From Limnohabitans parvus II-B4 (lineage in GTDB: Bacteria; Pseudomonadota; Gammaproteobacteria; Burkholderiales; Burkholderiaceae_C), in contig NZ_NESN01000001.1 of NCBI RefSeq assembly GCF_003063455.1, forward strand, positions 914,514 to 978,513: a stretch of DNA of 64,000 bases, given 5' to 3'. Both the position numbers and the translations under genes were made by a program. Positions 24,937 through 32,778 of the stretch are shown one piece after another; positions within the stretch are counted from its first letter, which is position 1, and the number at the start of each line of letters is the position of its first letter. Below the pieces are notes generated by a model. The model was not told the origin of the DNA, did no database searches, and worked only from the letters and a program-made list of their open reading frames with translations.

Positions 24937-26421
24937 ATGAGCCATGTGCCAATCATTCATGTGCCCTCTGCTGAATCAGGCAAACCGGCAACGGCAATTC
25001 GGCGCTGTGCGATTTATGCACGCGTCTCGGTCAGCAGCAAAGACAACCGCACCCAATTGACCTCGCTACAAGCGCAAGTGCAGGCTTGTGAGAGCTACAT
25101 CCAATCCCAACGCGGCATGGGATGGGAGTTGGTGGCCCCGCCCTATATCGATGACGGCTACTCCGGCGGAAATCTTGATCGCCCTGCCTTAATTCAACTC
25201 ATGCTGGATGTTGAAGCCAAGAAGTTTGATGCTGTGATCGTGCAACGCCTCGATCGCCTGTGCCGCAGTGTTAGAGACATCTGCGATCTTCTGCCCACAT
25301 TTAGCATGACCAAAACCTCTTTGGTCAGCTTGACACAGGCATTTGACAGTGAGACCCCCACGGGCAAACTCACCTTGCACCTGCTGACCACGTTTGGTCA
25401 ATTCGAGCGGGAACTGGCGGGCGAACGGGTCCGTGACAAATTCGCCATCACACGTGCCAGTGGCCGATGGCAACGCAGTGGCATACCGCTGGGCTACACC
25501 CTCTCTGATCAACAAGAGCTGCAGGTCAATGCCACCGAGGCGGCCGTGGTGCGCGATATTTTTCAGCGCTATCTGGTCGCCGATTCAATGACCCAACTTC
25601 TTGAGGATCTCAGCGCTCTGGACTACCGGACCAAGATCCACATCAGCCGAAATGGCAATCAGCATGGAGGCAAACACTTCGATCGCAATACGCTCAATCA
25701 GTTGCTCAAGAATCGGGCATACGTTGGTGAAGTCTTCTATAAAGACGAGTGGCACCCTGGCAAGCACGAACCCATCATTGATCGCGCACTCTGGGATCAA
25801 GTTCAGGCCATCAGAAATCAACGCGCCCGGCGCACAGGTAGACTTACTGGAAACCGATATGTAGAAGATTTCCCATTGGCTGGTTTGGTTTTTTGGTACG
25901 ACGGCAGTGCCTACACCATGTATGAGTCCAGCAACCGCAAAGGGCAACGCTATCGATATTACAAGGCACCCAAAACCACTTTAGGCCAAACCGATAACTC
26001 TGGCCCCGTGACGCTGCCGACTCATGAATTGCACCAGGTGGTCATTGATCACCTGCGAGAGCGATTTAAAGATCCACAGCCATGGCTCGATGATCTGCCC
26101 GAAGAATGGAAAAGCTGGCCCGAGTTTGATCCCGAACATGTCAAAGCCAGCTTGAGCAAACTGGACAAACCATGGCGTTATTTCATCCCACAAATGGTTG
26201 CCGACGTGATCAGACAGTTGGTCGGCCGCGTAGTTCTCTATCCGGATCAGGTCCAAATTTCGATCAATGTACAGACGCTTTCTCTGCTCCTGAAAAGCTT
26301 CCTGCACTCGGATTCCGAGCCGAAAAAGGCCTCAAAACCCCGCCGACGCCGCCCAGACAGCGTCGCAAGCGTCACAAAACAGCGACCTCTCGTACCACCA
26401 AAGAAAACAAAAGAAACCTAG
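24937..26421 (+). CDS. Large serine recombinase (site-specific)
   Basis: A 494-aa recombinase. The catalytic domain has AIYARVSVSS with the active serine, DDGYSGGNLDRPAL, RLDRLCRS and FGQFERELAGERVRDKF. The recombinase domain follows, and the C-terminus is unusually basic (SKPRRRRPDSV, VPPKKTKET). The gene ends about 240 bp before the tRNA CCA end and is probably adjacent to its own att site. A diverged 3' fragment of a sister gene lies at 21442-21639. Confidence 0.93.
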   Translation: MSHVPIIHVPSAESGKPATAIRRCAIYARVSVSSKDNRTQLTSLQAQVQACESYIQSQRGMGWELVAPPYIDDGYSGGNLDRPALIQLMLDVEAKKFDAVIVQRLDRLCRSVRDICDLLPTFSMTKTSLVSLTQAFDSETPTGKLTLHLLTTFGQFERELAGERVRDKFAITRASGRWQRSGIPLGYTLSDQQELQVNATEAAVVRDIFQRYLVADSMTQLLEDLSALDYRTKIHISRNGNQHGGKHFDRNTLNQLLKNRAYVGEVFYKDEWHPGKHEPIIDRALWDQVQAIRNQRARRTGRLTGNRYVEDFPLAGLVFWYDGSAYTMYESSNRKGQRYRYYKAPKTTLGQTDNSGPVTLPTHELHQVVIDHLRERFKDPQPWLDDLPEEWKSWPEFDPEHVKASLSKLDKPWRYFIPQMVADVIRQLVGRVVLYPDQVQISINVQTLSLLLKSFLHSDSEPKKASKPRRRRPDSVASVTKQRPLVPPKKTKET

Positions 26422-26665
26422 TCAATCATGAGGACCAAGATTCACATCAAACTACCGAGCTGCAACCCGCATGAATCCTAGGTTCGTCTCTTGGTGCGAC
26501 CAAGAGAAAACGTAGAAACAGAGAATTTCGGGCAGAGAAAACGAGTACTTTTTCGGATTTTTGGCCATCCACGGCCAAGAGACATTTTCAGGAATGGCGC
26601 TAACACTGGGCTGCAGCGCGGTGCGCGAACGGCGTAGAGAGCAGTTCGCGCGTGATAAATGGTAG
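26224..26665 (+). repeat. Serine-element end, copy 2 (442 bp)
   Basis: It is the intact counterpart of 21442-21883, including recombinase codons, the hairpin CTCTTGGT/ACCAAGAG (26488-26506) and the second hairpin (26625-26649, one mismatch). The repeat ends AATGGTAG, and TGGTAG is the reverse complement of the tRNA discriminator and CCA region. Confidence 0.75.
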
Positions 26666-26946
26666 GGCGTGACAGACTTGAACTGTCGACCAAAGGATTC
26701 CGGTTTGTGTGACTTTCGCCACTCCCTGGACTATGCCTTCACCATATTGATTGCTCAACTTAGGCGGGTGCCGTCTAGTCTCTACACGTTCAAAGTGCTT
26801 TCGCACTAAGCTTCGCTCGGCATTGCCGTATGTGTTGCCACACTTAGGTTTCACCGAATTTGACACCATCCCTTACACAGTTTCCACGCGTAAGGCACAT
26901 TTGAAAAATATGAGTCCTCTGCTCTAACCAACTGAGCTAACGCCCC
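26660..26946 (-). tRNA. tRNA-Ile2(CAU) with group I intron, copy A
   Basis: Exons 26946-26910 and 26699-26660 join to a 77-nt tRNA with 5' GGGGCGU paired to ACGCCCU, discriminator A and encoded CCA. The anticodon stem-loop is GAGGA-CUCAUAA-UCCUU. Anticodon CAU could mean Met, but the variable region TTGGTCG, T-loop TTCAAGTC and A73 resemble tRNA-Ile2 (ileX), whose C34 is modified to lysidine. Pipelines may call it Met. A TACAAT-like -10 (26957-26962) lies just upstream. The gene is interrupted by a 210-nt intron after anticodon base 36. Confidence 0.85.
26700..26909 (-). ncRNA. Group I intron (IC3, Azoarcus type), copy A
   Basis: It is 210 nt long. P1 forms between exon CAU plus intron AUUU and AAAUGUG, placing the U-G wobble exactly at the 5' splice site. 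The intron ends in G before AAUCC. Core elements are AAUUCGGUGAAACC (P), GUGUAGAGACUAGACGG (R) and AAGGCAUAGUCC (S), with P7 GACUA/UAGUC. The tail GUGGCGAAAGUCACACAAAC matches the Azoarcus tRNA-Ile intron as I remember it. No homing endonuclease. Confidence 0.92.
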
Positions 26947-27126
26947 TCAAAAGTGGATTGTACGTGGGTCGGTTTTTGGGGCGAAAAACATCCCAAAAAG
27001 CGGGCTCAAAACAGTCAAAAAGTGTGTAGCTGGTGTGTAGTGTTTTTCGCACCAGATTTTCTCACGCAACCTATTGATTTATATAGGTATTTTACGAATA
27101 TAAGAACATTTTAAATAGATTATGAG
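26947..27126. other. Attachment-site arm, left copy
   Basis: This roughly 180-bp stretch 5' of tRNA copy A is repeated 5' of copy B (43202-43380). It holds two GTGTGTAG octamers (27022-27029, 27033-27040) and ends in the 13-bp core AATAGATTATGAG (27114-27126). The core contains GATTATGAG, the complement of the tRNA anticodon loop CTCATAATC. It looks like the right arm of an older element and the left boundary of the 16-kb element. Confidence 0.75.
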
Positions 27127-27182
27127 AAGTTTAATAATTAAAATATCGTTATTAATCAACAACTTACAACGACGTTTTTTTG

Positions 27183-27202
27183 GTGTGTAGCAAAGTGTGT
27201 AG
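27183..27202 (+). promoter_or_regulatory. Integrase arm-type sites, left arm
   Basis: Two direct GTGTGTAG octamers at 27183-27190 and 27195-27202, 12 bp apart, lie about 57 bp inside the left core of the element. Identical octamers occur in the right arm and ahead of the integrase gene. Paired direct repeats beside a core are typical arm-binding sites of tyrosine integrases. Confidence 0.55.
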
Positions 27203-27329
27203 TAATTTGAAAATTTAATAGTTAAAAATTTCTTCGAAAATCGCGCTGCAAAGCATCACTACCGCTCACGCCTTTTCGCGCATTCCTGCCCTACTTCGAT
27301 GATGATCTTACACGCCTCAATCAGCTCTA

Positions 27330-27878
27330 TCAAAGCCACCTGCCCAACAACGCTCCAACATACTCTTTTGGCAACATATGTCCCGCGTTTGGAACAATTG
27401 TCACGTCAATGCCCAACAGTTCACCAAACGTGGTCACATTGGCTGGATTGCTCTGCCAATCCTCTGATCCGACATGAACTTGACATTGTTTAGGGACTGG
27501 AAAACTCCCTGCCCTCGCAAGCTCTAAAAGCTTGTCGGCACGCGGCGGGATGAAGTTCATTTGCGTTTCTTCATTACCGAACTCACCGACGATTGGTGAC
27601 AGCAGAATCACACGACCAACATAGGGCGGTAGCTGAGCCTGTGCATGAAGAAACAAATACGCACCGAATGAATTGGCGATCACACGAGCATCTTCATGCC
27701 AAAGCTCGCGCTCTAAGTCGCTGGCAACAGCATCAACCTGTTGTTGAAAGCCGAGCTTTTTGAAATCACCAAACAACTCTCTACCCAACACGGAGCATCC
27801 ACGCTCAGTCAGTGCATGACCAAGCCCAGTGTGCAATCGCCCACCCATTCCGGTTAAGTAGTAGACAGTCTGTGCCAT
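27330..27878 (-). CDS. Alpha/beta hydrolase family protein
   Basis: A 182-aa protein beginning MAQTVYYLTGMGGRLHTGLG. The nucleophile elbow-like VIANSFGAYLFLH near residue 66 and the late NAGHMLPKEY (His) fit the alpha/beta hydrolase fold. It starts 1 nt after the stop of the Mrr-like gene, so the two are translated together. A restriction-linked hydrolase is unusual; its role and substrate are unknown. Confidence 0.65.
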   Translation of the reverse strand: MAQTVYYLTGMGGRLHTGLGHALTERGCSVLGRELFGDFKKLGFQQQVDAVASDLERELWHEDARVIANSFGAYLFLHAQAQLPPYVGRVILLSPIVGEFGNEETQMNFIPPRADKLLELARAGSFPVPKQCQVHVGSEDWQSNPANVTTFGELLGIDVTIVPNAGHMLPKEYVGALLGRWL

Positions 27879-27879
27879 C

Positions 27880-28851
27880 TCAAATACGCACCAGACCAAC
27901 ACGCAGACCCAAGCGGTCTCTAAATTCGTTGGGAATGTCTTGCCAATGCTCGACAAGCAAATCTACAAGCTGACGGCCATTGATCAGGCCGATGCGAGGG
28001 AAGCCAACTTCAACCGCTACATCGGATGCCGACGCTTGAAAGTCTGCAGTTGTGATGAATGCACCTTGCCCACCAACAGGAATGGCCGTGCGAAGTTGTT
28101 TGACAACATTTGCGTTGATTTTTGAACCACGCTTATACCGCTTAGCCTGCACAAACACCTTCACCTTTGCAAGGTTGGCAACATTCAAAATTCCTGTGGC
28201 ATCCACACCACCATCACCAGTCTTGCCAGTCACTTCACTTTCTTCAAAGCCAATTGCAGTCAGCAAATGGCCAACGAGGATTTCGAACTCTTTGTCGTTG
28301 AGCTCCAACACACGCTCTAAAACAGATTCATACGGATCGTAGTGGGTATCACGCTTTGCTGGCACGTGACCTTCAGCCTTTACAGTGGTGAGGAACTCGT
28401 CGGTCTGAGAAACCGCAAATACCGTCAACGACGATCGAATGGTGTTTTGGAATGGGACTGAGAAACTGCTACGACTGAGCTTCTCGCTTGCCCACTGGAC
28501 ACTACGTCGATGCGGATACGGACAGCCATCAGATGGATTCTGCTCGAACCAGTATCCCTTCGGAGAAATTCGTCCGTAGTACAACCATTCTGTATCGGAC
28601 GAGGGTGTGATCACGTAGTCACCTTCCTTCATCTCCAACAAAAACCTACCTACCTGACCTACCTGTTGCCCAACTACCAAATTACTGGTTTCAGTAGGGT
28701 GTGCTTTCCTATAGATCGATGAGAGTTCATCCTTGTTGGATACGTTCGCAAGCGACTCCTCAATTTCATAGCCTATGCCGATGAAACCGCCTTTGACGAA
28801 GTGATTGGCATAGGTGCCGTATTCAGCACGTATGCACCAGATGTTGCTCAT
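27880..28851 (-). CDS. Mrr-like (type IV) restriction endonuclease
   Basis: A 323-aa nuclease. The C-terminal part, from about residue 185, has the Mrr_cat pattern: EFEILVGHLLTAIGFEESEV, GKTGDGGVDATG, then VFVQAKRYKRGSKI, giving the D-(Q)xK catalytic set. The N-terminal 120 residues, starting IWCIRAEYGTYANHF, resemble an EVE/PUA-like base-sensing domain. Such fusions cut modified DNA. It lies 17 nt downstream of hsdR, so it may be the tail of the RM operon. Confidence 0.8.
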   Translation of the reverse strand: MSNIWCIRAEYGTYANHFVKGGFIGIGYEIEESLANVSNKDELSSIYRKAHPTETSNLVVGQQVGQVGRFLLEMKEGDYVITPSSDTEWLYYGRISPKGYWFEQNPSDGCPYPHRRSVQWASEKLSRSSFSVPFQNTIRSSLTVFAVSQTDEFLTTVKAEGHVPAKRDTHYDPYESVLERVLELNDKEFEILVGHLLTAIGFEESEVTGKTGDGGVDATGILNVANLAKVKVFVQAKRYKRGSKINANVVKQLRTAIPVGGQGAFITTADFQASASDVAVEVGFPRIGLINGRQLVDLLVEHWQDIPNEFRDRLGLRVGLVRI

Positions 28852-28868
28852 TTTTTTCCTTCTCGCAT

Positions 28869-31800
28869 TTAGGCAACAGCACGTTGCCGAACGTCTGCCA
28901 TCACAGCAAACAGCTCCGTCACTTTTGCAGGACTGAATACGCTATCCGGTCCAGTAGCGGCAATGTCAGTAAACGGCGCTTCATACAGTCGATCGTCTGT
29001 CATCGCGCCATCATGCGTGAGATGGTCAACGATCAGACGAACAAAGGCTAACTGTTTGGCGTTTGCAGTGGTATCGCTCAAAAATCCAGCCATAGCCTCG
29101 TTGGCGGCGTCACGCTCAAGCCCAACTAGCGAACGAATGAAAAGACCAAGCCCTTTAGCTTCGCCCTTTGCTTGCTCGATCAATTGAGCATTGCCATCGG
29201 CTTGCTGGAGCAAGATTTTTTCCAACTCGTCCAAATCTGTTTGCGTGACAGGCAAGTTCTTACGGAGCTTGACGTAGGAAAGATGGTCATTGTGTGACCG
29301 CAGGAAATCACGTGTCTTCGCTTTGAATCTCTCAAAGTCAATGCCAGTAGCACCGAATGGCAAATTCACTGGCGAACTCTCGCCAACTTCATCCTCAAAG
29401 TCTGTATAGACAATTTCGCGCTTGGTCTTCTCAATCAACTTGAGCAACATGCGTAGTTGTTTGCGCACATGTTCCAGCGTACCTACAGTAACGTCTTGCC
29501 ACCACTCGTCGGTTGCAACAGCTTGGATAAGTGGCATTTGAGCGCGAACCGCTGGAATGTTCGCTTGCAACTCCAGCGCATTCATCACCCGTTGCATGAC
29601 GGTCTTCACTTTGTCATCGACGGCAAGTGTCTGCAAGACATTAAGTTGGGCGTTGAGAACCATAAAGTCAAAACGCTTGGCTTCTTCCTCGCTATCCACT
29701 AATTGCGATGGCAAGTCTGCAACATGTTCGGCAAGCTCCTGCACTTCGCTGGCTGTCAGCTTTGACCAAACATTTTTTGCGCTGTACTTCTCAACGTATT
29801 TACGTTTAGGACGAACAATGATGTTGTCAAGCGTCATACCTGCGACGATCTCATGCAGATAGGTTGCCGTTTGCACACGTAACTCATCTTCCTGCTCGCG
29901 TCGGTCATCCGTCGGCTTTGGCCTGTTGGGACTGTCAATGTCTGTGATGAGCTGGACACGCATGTTGAACAAACGGGTGTCCAAACTGTCCGCCTTACGT
30001 CCTTCAGCCGCATTCGGGTTTTGGTTGAAGTACTCGAAGTTCTGGCAGAAATCGAAGATGCAGAAATGCGTTTTGTGCTTGCGCGGGCCATACACGTCAT
30101 TGCAAAGACGAGTCCCGCGTCCAATCATTTGCCAGAATTTGGTCTTACTGTGCACTTGCTTGAAGAACACCAAGTTCAAAATTTCAGGCACATCAATGCC
30201 TGTATCCAACATGTCCACACTGATGGCTATGTGTGGCTCACTTTCTTTTAGCGAGAAGCTGTCGATTAGGCTCTGAGCGTATTCAGTTTTGAACGTGATG
30301 ACACGAGCGAACTTGCCGTTGTACTGCGGGTAATTGATGTTGAACCGGTCAGCAATGAACTCGGCGTGGTCATTGTTCTTTGCGAAGATGATGGTCTTAC
30401 CCAATCTGTCGCCGCTCGCCACCTTTTCTCCATTCAGCATAAGGTGAGCTAAAACGCGGTCAACTGTGTCGGCGTTAAAGAGCCACGCATTGATGGCGGC
30501 GCTACTGACCTCGTTGGGCGCACCTGCATCACCCCATTCCAACTCATCCCACTGCGCCTTTTCTTCTTCGCTCAGTTCATCGTATTTGATGCCTTCGCGC
30601 TGGAACTTCAACGGCACTGAAATGGCTAACGGCGGTACGAGGTACTTGTCTTTAATCGCTTCTTCAATGCCGTACGCAAACGTAGGAACGCCACGCTCCA
30701 AGTGGAACATGCGATATGTGTTGTGATCGACTTCATCTTTTGGCGTTGCGGTCAAGCCGACCAAGTAGGAGTCGAAGTAGTTGAAGATTGCGCCGTACTT
30801 CGCATAAATGCTTCTGTGCGCTTCATCTACTACAACTAAATCGAAGTGGCCGATGCCGAATTTCCGCTTGTCTTCTTTGCTGTTGTTGATGAGATTCAGC
30901 ATCGTTGGGTACGTGCTGACATAGACGCGACCATTAGCATCTGCACCATCTAGCAGGTTGACGATGCCAACGTTTGGCAAGTGCTTGGCGAATTCCCGCG
31001 TAGCTTGCTTGACCAGTGAAATTCGATCAGCAAGGAAGAGAATACGCTTTGCGTAATTGGCACGCATCATCAAATCGACAAGCGCGATGACAGTTCTCGT
31101 CTTACCTGCCCCTGTCGCCATCACAATTAAACTGCGACGAACGTTGTGTTGCTCAATCGCCTCCGCAATGCTTCGTATGGCTTGATGCTGGTACGTGCGG
31201 CTAGCAATGTCTTCATTAATCTTCGTGCTTGACAGTGACAGCCGACTAGTTCGCCGTTGCATCAACAGTTCAAGCTCATCTCGCGTGTGGAATCCCTGCA
31301 CGTTGCGCGGAGGAGCTTGCGTGTCGTCCCAAAACCAATGTTCATAACCGTTGGTGTAGTAGATGACGGGACGGCGCTTGAATTTACTTTCCAAACAGTC
31401 AGCGTAGAGCTTGGCTTGTTGCTGTCCCACTTTTGGATCGCGTCGTGTGCGCTTGGCTTCCACAACAGCTAGTGGCAAGCCATCTTTACCCCAAAGCACA
31501 TAGTCCACATAGCCCACGCCTGCACCATTCGGCATGCCCTGCACTTCGTATTCTTTGTCTTCAAGCTTGTCGAGTGCAAATCCAGCCTCATTCAGCAGAA
31601 GGTCAATGAAGTAGTCGCGTGTCTGCTCTTCGTTGTAGTCGTGTGTGTCTTTGACCGCAGAGTTTGCCGCACGAATCTTTGCGATCTCTTCTTTGTATTT
31701 TGAGATTTCATCTCGCAATGTGCTGTTTTCTGCCTCTTTCTGCTTGAGAGCTTGGTCTGCCTTCTCAAGCTGTGCCAGCGGGACGGCGGCCTCATTGCGC

Positions 31801-32222
31801 GACACCGGCAACAGGCTTGCGTTGAATTGCAAAGCAGGATCAGGCCGCGCCTTCTCGCCATAAGTCCTTGCTAGCCAATAGGCAATGTGGAAAAGCTCAA
31901 CAATCAACGTGTTGGCTTCGTGCGGCTTGATGCCCTTACCGTGTGCGGCTTTGTTACCAATGCTGATGATGGCCGTTGCCTTCGCAAAGATGGCGTCACC
32001 AGCGCTATTCCTAAAGCACGGCTCGTACACCCGCGCGCCCAAATTCTCATCGTATGAACGGTATGTGGAGTCATACCGGTACAACCAGCCGACGATCTGC
32101 TCTAACGCGATGCGGCCATAAAAACACGCCGCACGAACATCGCTATTTACATATCCTTCTGCCTTCACACACGTATCGTGTATGGAGAACCACTCACGCT
32201 GTAGGAAGGCAAAGTTGCTCAT
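28869..32222 (-). CDS. hsdR: Type I restriction enzyme R subunit (HsdR)
   Basis: A 1117-aa motor and nuclease subunit. The N-terminal about 120 residues look like DUF4145 (FLQREWFSIHDTC). The nuclease domain near 215-300 has AVVEAKRTRRDP. The helicase has MATGAGKTRT, VVDEAHRS, DMLDTGIDVPEI and GRGTRL. It translocates DNA and cuts unmodified sites with HsdM and HsdS. It ends 17 nt before the Mrr-like gene and starts 1 nt after hsdS. No frame break is seen. Confidence 0.93.
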   Translation of the reverse strand: MSNFAFLQREWFSIHDTCVKAEGYVNSDVRAACFYGRIALEQIVGWLYRYDSTYRSYDENLGARVYEPCFRNSAGDAIFAKATAIISIGNKAAHGKGIKPHEANTLIVELFHIAYWLARTYGEKARPDPALQFNASLLPVSRNEAAVPLAQLEKADQALKQKEAENSTLRDEISKYKEEIAKIRAANSAVKDTHDYNEEQTRDYFIDLLLNEAGFALDKLEDKEYEVQGMPNGAGVGYVDYVLWGKDGLPLAVVEAKRTRRDPKVGQQQAKLYADCLESKFKRRPVIYYTNGYEHWFWDDTQAPPRNVQGFHTRDELELLMQRRTSRLSLSSTKINEDIASRTYQHQAIRSIAEAIEQHNVRRSLIVMATGAGKTRTVIALVDLMMRANYAKRILFLADRISLVKQATREFAKHLPNVGIVNLLDGADANGRVYVSTYPTMLNLINNSKEDKRKFGIGHFDLVVVDEAHRSIYAKYGAIFNYFDSYLVGLTATPKDEVDHNTYRMFHLERGVPTFAYGIEEAIKDKYLVPPLAISVPLKFQREGIKYDELSEEEKAQWDELEWGDAGAPNEVSSAAINAWLFNADTVDRVLAHLMLNGEKVASGDRLGKTIIFAKNNDHAEFIADRFNINYPQYNGKFARVITFKTEYAQSLIDSFSLKESEPHIAISVDMLDTGIDVPEILNLVFFKQVHSKTKFWQMIGRGTRLCNDVYGPRKHKTHFCIFDFCQNFEYFNQNPNAAEGRKADSLDTRLFNMRVQLITDIDSPNRPKPTDDRREQEDELRVQTATYLHEIVAGMTLDNIIVRPKRKYVEKYSAKNVWSKLTASEVQELAEHVADLPSQLVDSEEEAKRFDFMVLNAQLNVLQTLAVDDKVKTVMQRVMNALELQANIPAVRAQMPLIQAVATDEWWQDVTVGTLEHVRKQLRMLLKLIEKTKREIVYTDFEDEVGESSPVNLPFGATGIDFERFKAKTRDFLRSHNDHLSYVKLRKNLPVTQTDLDELEKILLQQADGNAQLIEQAKGEAKGLGLFIRSLVGLERDAANEAMAGFLSDTTANAKQLAFVRLIVDHLTHDGAMTDDRLYEAPFTDIAATGPDSVFSPAKVTELFAVMADVRQRAVA

Positions 32223-32223
32223 A

Positions 32224-32778
32224 TCAATTCACCGCAAATATTTCGTTGCTTACAACCGAGTCAATTAACTGTGTGGCCTTAAGGAGCCCCTCTTTGTGCA
32301 AGTCTTTAATTTTTTCCGCCTTTGTAAGCATGCCCACAATTCTTAATTGCTCGGTTATTGGCGGCAAAGGAATCTCTAATGACTTGAGCATCTCCCGTGT
32401 TATCACCGCTTGTGCGGCGCCTTGCGACTTCCCTCTCAATGTCTGAATATTTGACTTCAAAAAGTAATATAAAAATATATTATTCAACTCGGTAGAATTT
32501 GCACGTACTGCGGCAACAGATCGCCCAATAGCACATCTAAAAGACGAATAATTTATCTTGCCAGCAGTAGCTCCCACCACACATACTAAGGTGTCGTCTT
32601 TCTCTGCAATTTTCAAAGGATTCGTTGTCCACTCTTCAACGGTTGGACTGCGCTCGCCAAACTCCCCCGCCTTAACAAATATTGTCCCAACTCCATCTTT
32701 ATTGCATTCCTCACCTAGCGGCGCTTGCCCCATTACAACTTCTATGTAATCCCCCAACTTTTTAAGTTGCCATTTCAT
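32224..32778 (-). CDS. hsdS: Type I specificity subunit, half-size (HsdS)
   Basis: A 184-aa protein, less than half of a usual HsdS (about 400). It has one target-recognition domain (LKKLGDYIEVVMGQAPLGEE ... TTNPLKIAEKDDTLV) and one conserved helix (LEIPLPPITEQLRIV). Half-size HsdS proteins can dimerise and read a symmetric site. It overlaps hsdM by 4 nt. It could instead be a truncated gene, but the clean spacing to hsdR argues for function. Confidence 0.85.
   Translation of the reverse strand: MKWQLKKLGDYIEVVMGQAPLGEECNKDGVGTIFVKAGEFGERSPTVEEWTTNPLKIAEKDDTLVCVVGATAGKINYSSFRCAIGRSVAAVRANSTELNNIFLYYFLKSNIQTLRGKSQGAAQAVITREMLKSLEIPLPPITEQLRIVGMLTKAEKIKDLHKEGLLKATQLIDSVVSNEIFAVN

Larger units (their letters stand above)
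21884..26665 (+). mobile_element. Compact serine-recombinase element (4.8 kb)
   Basis: The interval lies between two copies of the terminal repeat, each ending AATGGTAG. It carries PrlF-YhaV, an HTH protein, a DUF6088-type gene, an MqsA/DUF1778 chimera, a DnaQ-like exonuclease and the recombinase. The recombinase gene abuts the right end, as is usual. Boundaries are inferred from where repeat similarity stops; the true crossover dinucleotide cannot be told from one sequence. Confidence 0.6.

Noticed and set aside
26478..26693. 71-aa minus-strand frame also found at 21696-21926
   Set aside because: Similarity is explained by the 442-bp repeat. The frame runs into the tRNA gene and hairpins, and lacks a ribosome binding site.
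26700..26909. Treating the split tRNAs as broken pseudogenes
   Set aside because: Exons are intact with CCA, and the insert has all group I core elements and a correct P1.
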